Positions 10,161 to 19,732 of a DNA stretch of 35,652 nucleotides are shown here, in pieces. The position numbers were made by a program, and so were the translations under genes. Origin of the DNA: Coprinopsis marcescibilis. Taxonomy: Eukaryota; Basidiomycota; Agaricomycetes; Agaricales; Psathyrellaceae. The notes beneath the pieces were generated by a model. It was not told the DNA's origin. It saw only the letters and a program-made list of their open reading frames with translations, and searched no databases. The stretch lies in NCBI GenBank assembly GCA_004369085.1, contig ML210402.1, forward strand, positions 1-35,652, read 5' to 3'. The stretch's first letter is position 1; every line of letters begins with the position of its first letter.

Positions 10161-10857
10161 TCAGAGAATTAGAAGCACAGAAGATTCACAGAACAGAATC
10201 TGCCTGTGGTATTGTTGACGTCACAGAAGCAGTGCCTCGGCAGCGATCCGCAGTGCTCCCATGCCTGTTCTACTGAAACGTCCGAGTCTGTATTCATGAG
10301 AAAACAAATGTTGTTATTAAGGCAGAATACAGGCCAATATCATTTCATATTTGGAACTAAAACTCTCAGAAAAATGGCCTCTTTCAAATAAGATAGGTCA
10401 GTACGTCTAAAACCCAGGAATTAAAAAGTGAGACACCCGTGCACAGTAAGTTCTTAAACCGTACAGGACTTCTCTCTTAAGTTTGCAAGATTTTCAAACA
10501 CCTCACCTTGTACGATTCCCCGCCTCAAGAAATATCACACCAAAGCCGACAGGAAGGAGGCAAATCGATGTAAAGGCAAAGCATACTATGAACAGTGCGG
10601 TTTTGCCTGCATTTTACTTGTTCATTCTGTTATGTTAATGTTTTACTAGAAACAAAAAGTGCATCATTGCTAAACGGAAGAGTATCCGTAGCAATAAGCT
10701 CAAACGGTAGGTGTCGCACATCTGCCTTGTGAACACCAATGTCAGATTTAACTTTCAGGTCAGCTCGGGCTGAGCTGAGGCCTTGGATGCAGCTGGGAAA
10801 GTCAATTCCAAAGGACTCAAAAGCTGTGTATGTCACGGTTACCTGAACCCATGCTAA

Positions 10858-11277
10858 CAGCCCCTTGGGTGCAGTGACCCGGCAAAGGAGGCCATAAGTC
10901 TCGCACGTGGTTGGGCAGAGTTACACTTCAACCTTTTAAAGCGGGTCACAGACGATTTGAAACCAGCATATGTCCAACGCATCTGTTTCAACGTGTGCAA
11001 TGATTCTGCCCGTTTTGCCGACAAGGCAGAGATTAAGAGGGTGCTTGCCTATCATGTTGATAGACTGGAGACGACAGCGATCCGCCTCAGGGAACAGGAG
11101 AAAATAATCTTCAAGGCAGAAGATCCACTGGCAGCGCAGATGGTCAAAATAATGGTGACGGAAATTCAAGAAGTTGTGATCTGGATAGACGAGGTCAAGG
11201 AGGCAGCGATGGAAGGGACACATGTTCTCATAGAGAAGATGCAGAACAAGGAGATGTTGTTTCAGTCGGAGATGTAG
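10858..11277 (+). CDS. Hypothetical coiled-coil protein exon
   Basis: The frame is open from about 10858 and ends at TAG 11275-11277. The clearest part reads AISLARGWAELHFNLLKR, DDLKPAYVQRICFNVCND, then a long helical stretch rich in E, K, I and V (LETTAIRLREQEKIIFKAED to EKMQNKEMLFQSEM). A 3' splice site at TGGGTGCAG (ending about 10876) could begin the exon. An in-frame ATG occurs at 10957. I do not recognise the family. The antisense frame at 10936-11223 is weaker and I take it as a shadow. Confidence 0.4.
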   Translation, partial: QPLGCSDPAKEAISLARGWAELHFNLLKRVTDDLKPAYVQRICFNVCNDSARFADKAEIKRVLAYHVDRLETTAIRLREQEKIIFKAEDPLAAQMVKIMVTEIQEVVIWIDEVKEAAMEGTHVLIEKMQNKEMLFQSEM

Positions 11278-11394
11278 TCGTCCTCTCAGGACTATATAGG
11301 CTCTGTTGCGACTCGCTAAATGTTGGCTAAATAGTCAGATTTTGTCTAATATTATTCATTATCGATAGTAGCGAATACATGTGGGCAAGGTGGT

Positions 11395-12040
11395 CTACAC
11401 TACTGGCAACCGCTGTGCATAGTGGTAGAGGAGACGTCGAAATTCAGGCATCTGATCCTCTGTCAGGGTGGGGGTGTGAAAGCCCCGAATAACACTGGCA
11501 ATAAACGAAAGAACCCACACTCCGCAGTCAAATTTGTTCATTTGGAGTGGCTGGGATACAACAGGGCAAGTAAACCATGTTTCTTCTTCTGTGCTGGGTT
11601 GATAGCTACCTAACCCTCGTGACGTGGCACAGCGTTTCAGTCGCGTGGTGAAATCGATCACAGTCTAGAGGGGAATTAGGACATAAGGAAACAAACATAA
11701 CGATCTACGCACCTGAACGTCGGCAGTCCAACCCACTTCAGTCCCCCCCAGGCTGTCAAACAGTAGCAATTGTTGCTGGTTCGGATAAGCAACAGCAAGG
11801 ACCCAGTGATGCTGCGAGGGACGATGGAGTGGAAAGATCCAAGCTGTCCGGGACCAGTACTCAGTGCGCTTTGTTCAACGCCAGATCTCGGCATCTGAAG
11901 CATCGTACTGGAGCACTAGGATGTCGTGGGAGGAAAAAAGCGCGAAATAGTTGATGAACAATGGTCTGAAGAAACGAGGCAGCAAAACCATTGATGCATT
12001 TGTCGTTCAGCCAGAAATTTGACCGCAGTCGGCAGAATTC
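11395..12040 (-). other. Ulp1/SENP (C48) protease domain of the KDZ gene
   Basis: This is the C-terminal domain of the preceding entry. It has the Ulp1 substrate-site word FWLNDKCINGF (about 12000-12030), then WIFPLHRPSQHHWVLAVAY with the catalytic His (11806-11808), LLLFDSLGG with the Asp (11755-11757), and FDCGVWVLSF with the nucleophile Cys (11524-11526). His-Asp-Cys order and spacing fit the C48 family, which cleaves SUMO or SUMO-like proteins. An intron (about 11665-11711) separates the Asp and Cys halves. A frameshift in the T6 run near 11935 and a TGA at 11875-11877 break it. Confidence 0.8.
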
Positions 12041-15000
12041 CGCCTCTCCGAGCAGGAAAGCAACCCTGTTGGAGTTTTGCTGGTAAACGGCTTGGGGAAT
12101 GTCAGAAGGGCCGCCCATAGGAGGTGTCGAGTTGATTTTGAAGTGCAGATCCTTGAGGAGAGTGGGATCTGGGGAAAGTAGGTCCACAGGTGCCCATGAA
12201 ATTTGGGCTCCAGCCACTGGTTCCGCTGCAGGGGGGATGGGATCCGAGGCATCGTCAAGCATATAGTCCAAGAGAAGACCATCGCCAGCATCATGGTCTC
12301 GATGTACAGGTTTGCCCTGTGCTTCATCTTCATCTTCTTCTCCGTCCTTGTCCTCGTCATTGCCTATCATATCATCTCCGTTTGAATCCGAGCTCCAAAC
12401 AAAGCTTTCGGGAGTCGCAGGCACCGTCCAAACTAATCCGAATGGAGGACATGATCCTAGAGGTGACGATGCAACATGGGAGGCAAATCTGGGCTGGGTG
12501 GCCAGCGGCGTTGCCCAGTGAGCCTGCAAGTAGAGGTGTGTTTGCCGCCGCCGGTAGAGGACATGACGTAGCAAAACATCTACACGTTGAACAAAGGTAA
12601 GCAATGTTATCCAGAGAGGTGGCAACCCGGTGACTCACTCTGTGGAGCAATGATAGAACAGTCGAGAGCCCGTAGCTCTCGCCCAAAGAATTGACATATA
12701 TTGTTGGCTTCCATGCCCAACCGCTGCCGCTCCTCGAGACATTGATCCTGCCTTAACATCCCCCGAATTCCCTCCCTAACCGAGCGGTCATTGAGCCACG
12801 GCGGCACTTCGGCGTTGGAAGGCGAGATTCATACATCTTCAAGCAGACTGGGGTCATGCCGGAGATTCCCAATCTTTGTAGGCAGCGGTACAGGGAGAGG
12901 TATATTCCACTCAGGTTGGTGCATGGCGGCCAGCTCTGCACAGTACCGGTTGAACCGTTGGACAGCAGTCTCGAGAGCCGGCGTTCTCCTGGATAATGTG
13001 TGCCGAATGTGTTGGTGAATCTTCGTACCGAGTGCTTGATGTCTTCCTCCTGTTGCTTGATTTAACTGATCCCACTCGAAAAGGTTGCCGATTGCCCGTT
13101 TTCGTATGTTGATCTTGAGGTCCCGTAAAAGGAGGAGCTGTCAAACGAACTTGAGCTCGAGATTCTTCAGCTCTGGGAATATGTCCTGGACGTTGAGCGA
13201 GGCATACAGGTTTTCCACATGGTCTCTCATCCTTTCGTAGCTCTCCTCCATGATCTCAACATTCTTGAGAGATGCAGGCGATTGGGTATCTGAAAGCTCC
13301 GAGCGAGCGTTCTCCAGACTCTTCTCCAGTTTCTCGACATCTGTCTGGAGTCGAAGAAGGGCATCAAGCTCTCTCTTGAGACGAGCGGGAGCATCTAGAT
13401 TGCAGTTCAAATAAATATCTATCCAAAAGACATAACAATATTACTCACACGCTTGAACCGATAGCTGGGCCTCCTTCTGCAATCTCCACTGCTCTTTCAG
13501 CTTGCATATCTTCATCTTGCATGTCGCTAATCCCTTCCTAGCCTCCTGGAGATGCTCCTCCAGCGTTGGGCCCAACCGCCAGCGAATCCATGCTCCAAGG
13601 TCGATCTTGAGTTCTTCCGCGATCGTGCTGGCCTGTCGATCGATTAACCATATCCACTTTCCCCATTAAGAAGATACACCTTAGTATGTACATGATATGC
13701 GCACCAAATTAACTGTCTTACCAGTGAGCCTCGACAAATGCCGATTAGCTTTCTCAACCTCGACCACAAACGTTCCACACCTTCGCCATTGGTTAGACCA
13801 AATCCTGCAATAAACCGTGGGTTGTATACAAGCTGGCAGGACCACTGGTGGGTGTAGGCGTGCATGGCACTGGTTGCCCATACAATCCTGGTCGTGATAC
13901 AGTCGGGTAGGATGTCATACTGAGAGAAACGATGATGTCAGATTCAGAGAAGGGCAGGTAGGGGAGAGAAGGCACACTTACAAGCCGAAGACTTCTATCT
14001 AATACACACCCGACATCGTAGAGCATGCCGACAGTTGCATTTTGAGGTATGAGGGAGAAAAGCCGTACAAGCAGTGCGACAGCATACTTCTGTTGCTCCC
14101 CAGGTGTATCGACATTTGCAAAGAACAGGGGGATGTCGTGCCGACACACCAAGGCGGCCAGACCACCATCGTCGAAATGTTCCATGCTGGTCTTGATGTT
14201 CGTCCCATTGCCTGCTTGGTGAGACTGCTCACAATTGTCAACGGCCTCGTCTGGGAGCTTTGGCTGGCGTGGTTTGGTGGGCTTCCTCCGAACTTTGTCT
14301 ATGTGCTTTCCTGCTTTATCGACTTCGTCTTTGGTCAAGAAGAATCAAGGGCTGAAGAAATTAGGACAGTCTCCGCAAGACCGCAAGTGTCTGTGGCCAA
14401 AATTGGCATCCACAGCAACATGGACGTCGAGACCCCTGGGGCAGCGCACAGTAAGCAACTGAGAAGGAGACAGAATCAATTGACCCACTCTTCGAGTGTC
14501 CGTCCAAACACCTTCCCTCCAAAACAGGCTGGGCAGCGGGAGCAAAGAAGACGAGCGCACTCCAGGAGGGTGGTCGCTGTGGGGTCATAGAGGGGAACGG
14601 ATATCGGCTCAGTTGATTCTGGTGGGTTTGTCTTTCGCTTTTTCTTTGAGTTCTTCTGTGGCCTCGATGTGCGCTTGGATTCGGGAGTTGGGACTGGTGT
14701 GACTGGGTTCTGTGCAGACTTGGAGTTGGAGGGTTGGCCAATGGTGGGTTGTGAGGCATCTATCGTCGACATGGCGGCCGTTAACGGTTCCGAGATTTCC
14801 TTGCCGGATTCGGTGGCAATGTCCGCCGACTGCGGAACGGGGGTCTCCACAGAATCAGCCGTTTTGAGGACTCTTTCGACCTCGCAATCGATGGTGAACT
14901 GCATGAGCTCAAACCACTGTTTTGCGTGGCCAAAGCTCTTCCGGAATGGGTCCAACAAAAGTTTATCGCCCTGGCATTTTCATGAGCTTGCTTACGCCTG

Positions 15001-15711
15001 TGGAGATGTTGTAAAAATGTACCTTTTTAGTTTTCATATAGTACCCAACACGGTGGTAGTACCGGTGAAGGGCATAGGCAAAGGCAGTGTCAGCAACGCA
15101 TGCTGTTGTGAAAAGATCACAGAATAAAGCCATTAAGTCACAATCAAATGCATAACGGGGCCTTGATGGTGAAGCCGGAAAGAGTCCCCAAAGGACAAGG
15201 GCAACGGGAAGAGGAGTGCAGTCACAGTAGGCAACGCAGCAATCCTCGTAGCCTGTATTCAGATTCAGATTCAAACACTCTGATATCACGGTAGCACACT
15301 CACGGTCGGAAAGCATCAACTTCATGTTCTGCTTTTGTTGCTGGCATCCTTCTGCACCGCAGCCAGATTTTGAGAGGCCTGAAATATCCAGAGGTGCTTT
15401 GGGAACGCCATACCGACCAGCGGAGTATACGGGGTAGCTCCGTGCGAGATCTGGAAGAATTGCAGCCCATGTGTCGTACTCGAGCTTCCGTTTCTGTGCA
15501 CCAGAGAGCTTGGGTTGCCTGGGTTTACTGACAGCTGACATAGGCAAGGCATCTTCAGATGCTGGGTTGCCGAGTTCTGTGAGATTAACATGTTTAACGA
15601 CCTCTACAAAGGTCGGAGGCGGTTGGTAGCGGCTGGCTACAGTCCTAGGAGGACTACTGCGTCGACAGTAAGAGAGGAATGCGCTAAGGCAATTCCCAGA
15701 TAAATAAACAT
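11395..15711 (-). pseudogene. KDZ transposase fused to Ulp1-type protease, decayed
   Basis: Read right to left, the N-terminal part carries the Cys-cluster typical of KDZ (Kyakuja-Dileera-Zisupton) proteins (CCVAYCDCTP then LWGLFPASPSRPRYAF, about 15130-15260) and LLCSRCPACFGG (about 14510). The transposase core has VAVDANFG (Asp 14408-14410), CRHDIPLFFANVDTPGEQQ, LYDVGCVLD (Asp 14015-14017) and NGEGVERLW (Glu about 13773-13784). The C-terminal KDZ helices include LLRDLKINIRKRAIG and NICQFFGREL. An intron at 12580-12638 joins this in frame to an acidic linker and the protease. Other introns are at 14971-15022 and 13920-13981. The copy is dead: TGA stops at 14345, 13141, 12829 and 11875, and frameshifts near 14500, 13640 and 11935. 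The start is unknown; coding is visible from about 15711. Confidence 0.85.
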
Positions 15712-15869
15712 CTTATATAGTACATTGTTTGTAGCTACAAGGTCCATGCTTCGCCAGTCACATGTATATAACAGATAGATGAATAAGAAAGATCGGCTAG
15801 GTTATAAATACTGTAGCTAGATGAGTCAGTGACCGAGGGGGACGAGTACAAAAGCAGGGGTAAGCATAT

Positions 15870-16301
15870 GGTACATAAAACAAGACGGGGCAAGAGATAA
15901 CCAGATACAAAAGACCGTGGGAACGCGGACTTGGGCTTGCTTGCGCTGGGCGCCAAAATCCAACAAGTTCCATCGACTGTGCTTGTATATCCGCCCTGCA
16001 TCCATCTGCATCCCCTAGTCCCACACTTTCTTGTTCTGGGATAGTTAATACCTCCTCATCAGGGTCCTCTGTAGCCGCAGATTCCATTTTCCCTTGAATT
16101 TGTTTCACAATGGCATCTAATTCTCCAAAAAGCCGCTTTTTTTTTGTCTTGGGCGAGGTATCCCAATGGACCGCCTGGCTGGCTGCCTTTCCCCCTCTTG
16201 CGCTTGACCGTAGTGGTGAATGCCAGCCCCATAATGTCCCTGCTGACTGGTTGAAGGTCTCGAGTTTGGATTTTCCTTGTCCTTGTGCTTTTTGGAGGCA
16301 T
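15870..16301 (-). pseudogene. Short Lys-rich ORF upstream of KDZ gene, frameshifted
   Basis: From ATG at 16301 the frame reads MPPKSTRTRKIQTRDLQPVS and KRKRGKG, a basic N-terminus. Around 16182 coding appears to switch frame to QAVHWDTSPKTKKKRLFGEL, DAIVKQIQGKMESAATEDP and DEEVLTIPEQESVGLGDADG. Joined, this is a basic-then-acidic protein of about 130 residues. It lies just upstream of the KDZ transposase in the same orientation, so it may be an N-terminal exon of it or a separate passenger gene. An A8 run at 16137-16144 is a likely slippage site. Confidence 0.4.
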
Positions 16302-16589
16302 AATGAGGCCACGTAGGTTGTGGTTGGGAATAAAAGTAGAGCCGGGAGCACGTTTGATCTCTCCCGTTCACATATAGTAACCCCATTTCTCATTCAATCG
16401 GAACCAGCGTGCAATGCATTTCAGCAGCTTCTCTGCAGGTCTGGGCAGTGCAGTTATTATGCCGGTCTGATGCAAATAAAGTGAATGGATTTGCACGTCT
16501 TCATTTCAAGTGGAAGCATAGTTAATTTGGGTAGTTAAAAGGGGCCTTCAAGGTCTATGACTAAGCAGGATCTTAGTGGCCTTAGGTGA

Positions 16590-17082
16590 CTGTCCCGCAC
16601 GGAACTCAACCAAGTCCTGCACCGTCGAGCTCAACGACGATGAGCATCGCCGACAGTGTCCACTACCACCTCCCGCCCTTTCTCCTGCCCGAATCACGCG
16701 AGCTCATCCAGCAGCTACTCGACAACAATGGAGGCCAACAGCAGGGAGATTGTCACCGGCACCAACCGATTCGGAGGTGCTCGTTCTGAATTCTCCCAGC
16801 GGAAAACCGAATCAGAAGGCCGTATACAGGCATCGGTCGAACGCAGCGTCATCCTTCCCAAGATGTATGGGATCAGTTCGACTTGCCCCAATCCTGCGAC
16901 TCTGTTTTCGGGTGTCGTGGTGTGTACGAGAGTCGTCTCTGAAGCACTTTGAGGCGTTGTCGGCAGGCATCCTGGCGTTGGGTCGGGAGTGGTGGATAGG
17001 AGTGACGAAGGATACGTTCGGACTACGGAAATTACTCTTGCCCGATGACGGCAACCTCGCATATATCCAGAAGCTCCTGTAG
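16590..17082 (+). pseudogene. BRCT-domain protein relic (Rtt107/Brc1-like 5' part)
   Basis: Pieces of a tandem-BRCT protein occur in order but in different frames: VHYHLPPFLLPESRELIQQL (from ATG 16639), EIVTGTNRFGG, VERSVILPKMY, NPATLFSGVVVC, then FEALSAGILALGREWW and IGVTKD. Fungal BRCT proteins commonly show the sequence FSGVVV...LSAGI.ALGG.W...LT.DVTHLF, which these pieces follow. At least three frame changes and the loss of the THLF end make it a pseudogene. Its first 24 coding-region bases (about 16649-16672) are repeated exactly downstream of the intact WD40 gene (23308-23331). Confidence 0.6.
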
Positions 17083-19647
17083 GAAAGTGGAGTGGCGAAG
17101 GGAAACCCTGGTCAGGGATGATATACCACAGCAACTGTTCTTGCCTGGAATAGGTGAGTACTGTCTGTTTCATCAGGTTTGATGTACTCACCACGATGAT
17201 CCAGCAGATCCTGACACGACAATACCCATCGCCAGAGTCGCCCATGCACTACAGCCAGCTCCTCTCTTCACCACCTTCTCTCCCGAATCATCTGCCGCCC
17301 TCGATATCCTGGACAGAGCCAAAGATGGACCAGACACGCAATCGAGCAAAGCCTCCTTCAACGGCGTGCCGGTAGTCCCACTGTGAGCGGGTTCTTCGCC
17401 AATGTTGCCATTGATGCCTAGAAAGTGCGCAGTATCCGAGCCAGCTTGCCGACAGTGATATGCGACGAGGATGACGCTCGGTCTGCATTGGGGAGCAGGA
17501 GCAGGAGGGATATCAGTGGTCCCTCAAATCCGACTGCTGGCGAAGACCGCACCGTACGGAGATCCTGAGCGAGGGCCGCCAAATCATTCCTACTCGTCAT
17601 CTACGTGCTGTTGGTCGAGGTGTGGATTCTTTCTTCGCTCCGGGTACTGTATGTGGTGTGGAGGCGATAGCGACGAGGATCAACTTTCAAGTCGAGGTTC
17701 CACACGACGAGGACCGCCTAGGCAGATGTCTTTGACGGAGATTTGGGTGCACCAGAGAGGAGGAGCTCGACTGCAAGGCAACACGTTCTTCAGTCCAGCC
17801 GAGACGGAAGGGAAGCATTTGGCAGAAGATCGCGTGAAGGAGGGCTAGGTTGACGTCTGCGTGTTTCTGTGGAGGGAGGGGTGGGCGTGGCTGCATTTCT
17901 GTCTTCGTTCGATAGTGCATGGTCCAGCCGTGTGGATTCCATCCGTATATCGCAATACATGTATTCTCGCATTCCTCGTCTCCTCTTCACGCTTTTCAAC
18001 TTGCTCAGCATTGGTATCGAGGCCTCCAGCCCACTCAAAAGTGCCCTTTTCGAGCAGAATGACGATCATAGAACCATTGGGCATGGCGCTGTAAGCACAA
18101 CCTTGGTGAATAGGTGAAGGAGCTTAGGTTCGAAAGCGAAGAAACTACCCAAGTTCATCTCCGCGCTTTTACCTGCTTCTCGTTTAAACTTGTCTGGTGG
18201 CTTTTGTCCATCCATTCATCGCACTACTATCCTTACGACGGATCGCGGCACACCAACCCGGAACATGGACATGAAAGCCTGGTATTCGAGTGTCTTGCCA
18301 TGTATGCCTCGGGTAGACAGTCTGTATTCTTCGAACGGAAATCGAGATGGCGATGATTTGCAGGCGGGGATCGTCGCAGAATGGAAAATGAGGTCCGTCC
18401 TGATCGCCATCTTTCCGGACGGGATGAAGATGAGTCCCAGTCATTGAGTGAAGTGATCTGGCACATAGTGATAGAACGGGTGCAATTATACGCATTGTAT
18501 GCGATCTTGGGTAGGCCATCGGCACGCGATCTCCAACCTGACAATTACAATTCCGACGGTATCTCGGCGGAAAGACGTGCTTCATTGTCGGCTTCCCGTC
18601 GTCGTCCTCGTCCTCGTCGGACATCTGATGAGATGCCTCTGGTGAAACGACGATCAAACACGTAGAGTTTGCAAAGTAAAACGGGTCTGTCCTGGCATCA
18701 TTTGCAGACAGACCATCTCTGCCTTCTACAGCTGCGACTGGCGGCAACCACGACAAAGCGTTCGAACCCAGACTCAGGCTGAAAGTACGCTCTCTTTTGT
18801 CCTATGTTAACTTTTACCTCACCCATGCAGTAGAATGATGTCCCCCTCAGTCCGATAGCTCATACTTTGTATATATAAGCATATCTTGTCTCAAGTTAAG
18901 TGTAGCCTAACTCTAGGGAGGTGACTCGTGAATTAGTTAGTGTAACACGACTTTGACCCTGTCTCGGCGTACTGAGATGTAGCAAGATCTTGATCTCGAT
19001 GCCTAGGAACGAGCAGAGAGCATTGTCAGATCAAATAGAATGGGGATTAAAGAGTTAGCGGCAGGCGTACTAGAGACAGAAGCTTAGGTCGCGGCGTTTG
19101 AACCTCCGAGGCTCCGCATCTCGCGAGTCGCTGCACCGTCCACCCTTGCCTCCAGGGCGACAGGCACAAGAGACACATGCAGTGCCAACATGGAGATCTC
19201 GCGTTAATACATTATCAGTGAGTGCCGGCCTCATGCTACCTCGTTCACAAATTTCTTCCAGAGAGTAGACAGCCCGATCAAGGCTTAGGTGATTCTCACA
19301 ACCCTGTGATTTATACCATTGACTAGAGGTGGGTACATGACAAGAAAACAATATACCCTGACAGCCGATATGTAGCAAAGCGCCAGTGGAGCTGTACTGC
19401 CGTGCACATCCCGCGAGGCATCCTCATCGAGAATGTTCTTTATTCCCGTTCAAGGTGAAGGTGGGAAGCAAGCGCAGGCAAGCGCTGAGGTCAGCTCAAG
19501 GTCAGCTGCATGTTGGAGGGACGCCACATTCCTTCTGTCAAGCGTTGAATGACTGTACAAACTGAGATGAATTGGCAGTGTATAGCATGTCAGAAACGTG
19601 GGAGCGAGTGCTAACAGGCATAGAGGTCATGGTGCACTAGGAGGCCC
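17083..19647. other. No supported gene; probable decayed sequence
   Basis: Many short ORFs occur on both strands, but none forms a convincing exon chain or a family I recognise. A plus-strand stretch near 17260-17370 reads LFTTFSPESSAALDILDRA, which looks protein-like and could belong to the BRCT relic or another dead gene. A minus-strand frame at 18184-18756 contains an acidic run (DEDEDDDG) but no domain. The last kilobase (18780-19640) has stops in all frames at short intervals and probably includes the promoter region of the next gene. Confidence 0.4.
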
Positions 19648-19657
19648 CTTTATATCG
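19648..19657 (+). promoter_or_regulatory. TATA-like element of the DUF2235-WD40 gene
   Basis: CCTTTATATCGA (TATAT at 19651-19655) is about 80 bases upstream of the chosen ATG at 19733. The spacing suits a fungal core promoter with a short 5' UTR. Pyrimidine-rich TTCCTTTCCTC follows at about 19688. This is assigned by position and motif only. Confidence 0.35.
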
Positions 19658-19732
19658 ATAACCCCGGTCTTGGCTGGGTACAACATTCCTTTCCTCTGAG
19701 TTTGTATACGCTCCCAACCTCTTCAGTCTGCT

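Noticed and set aside
17471..18756. ORFs on both strands between the BRCT relic and the DUF2235 gene
   Set aside because: No family resemblance, no consistent splice chain, opposite strands equally open.
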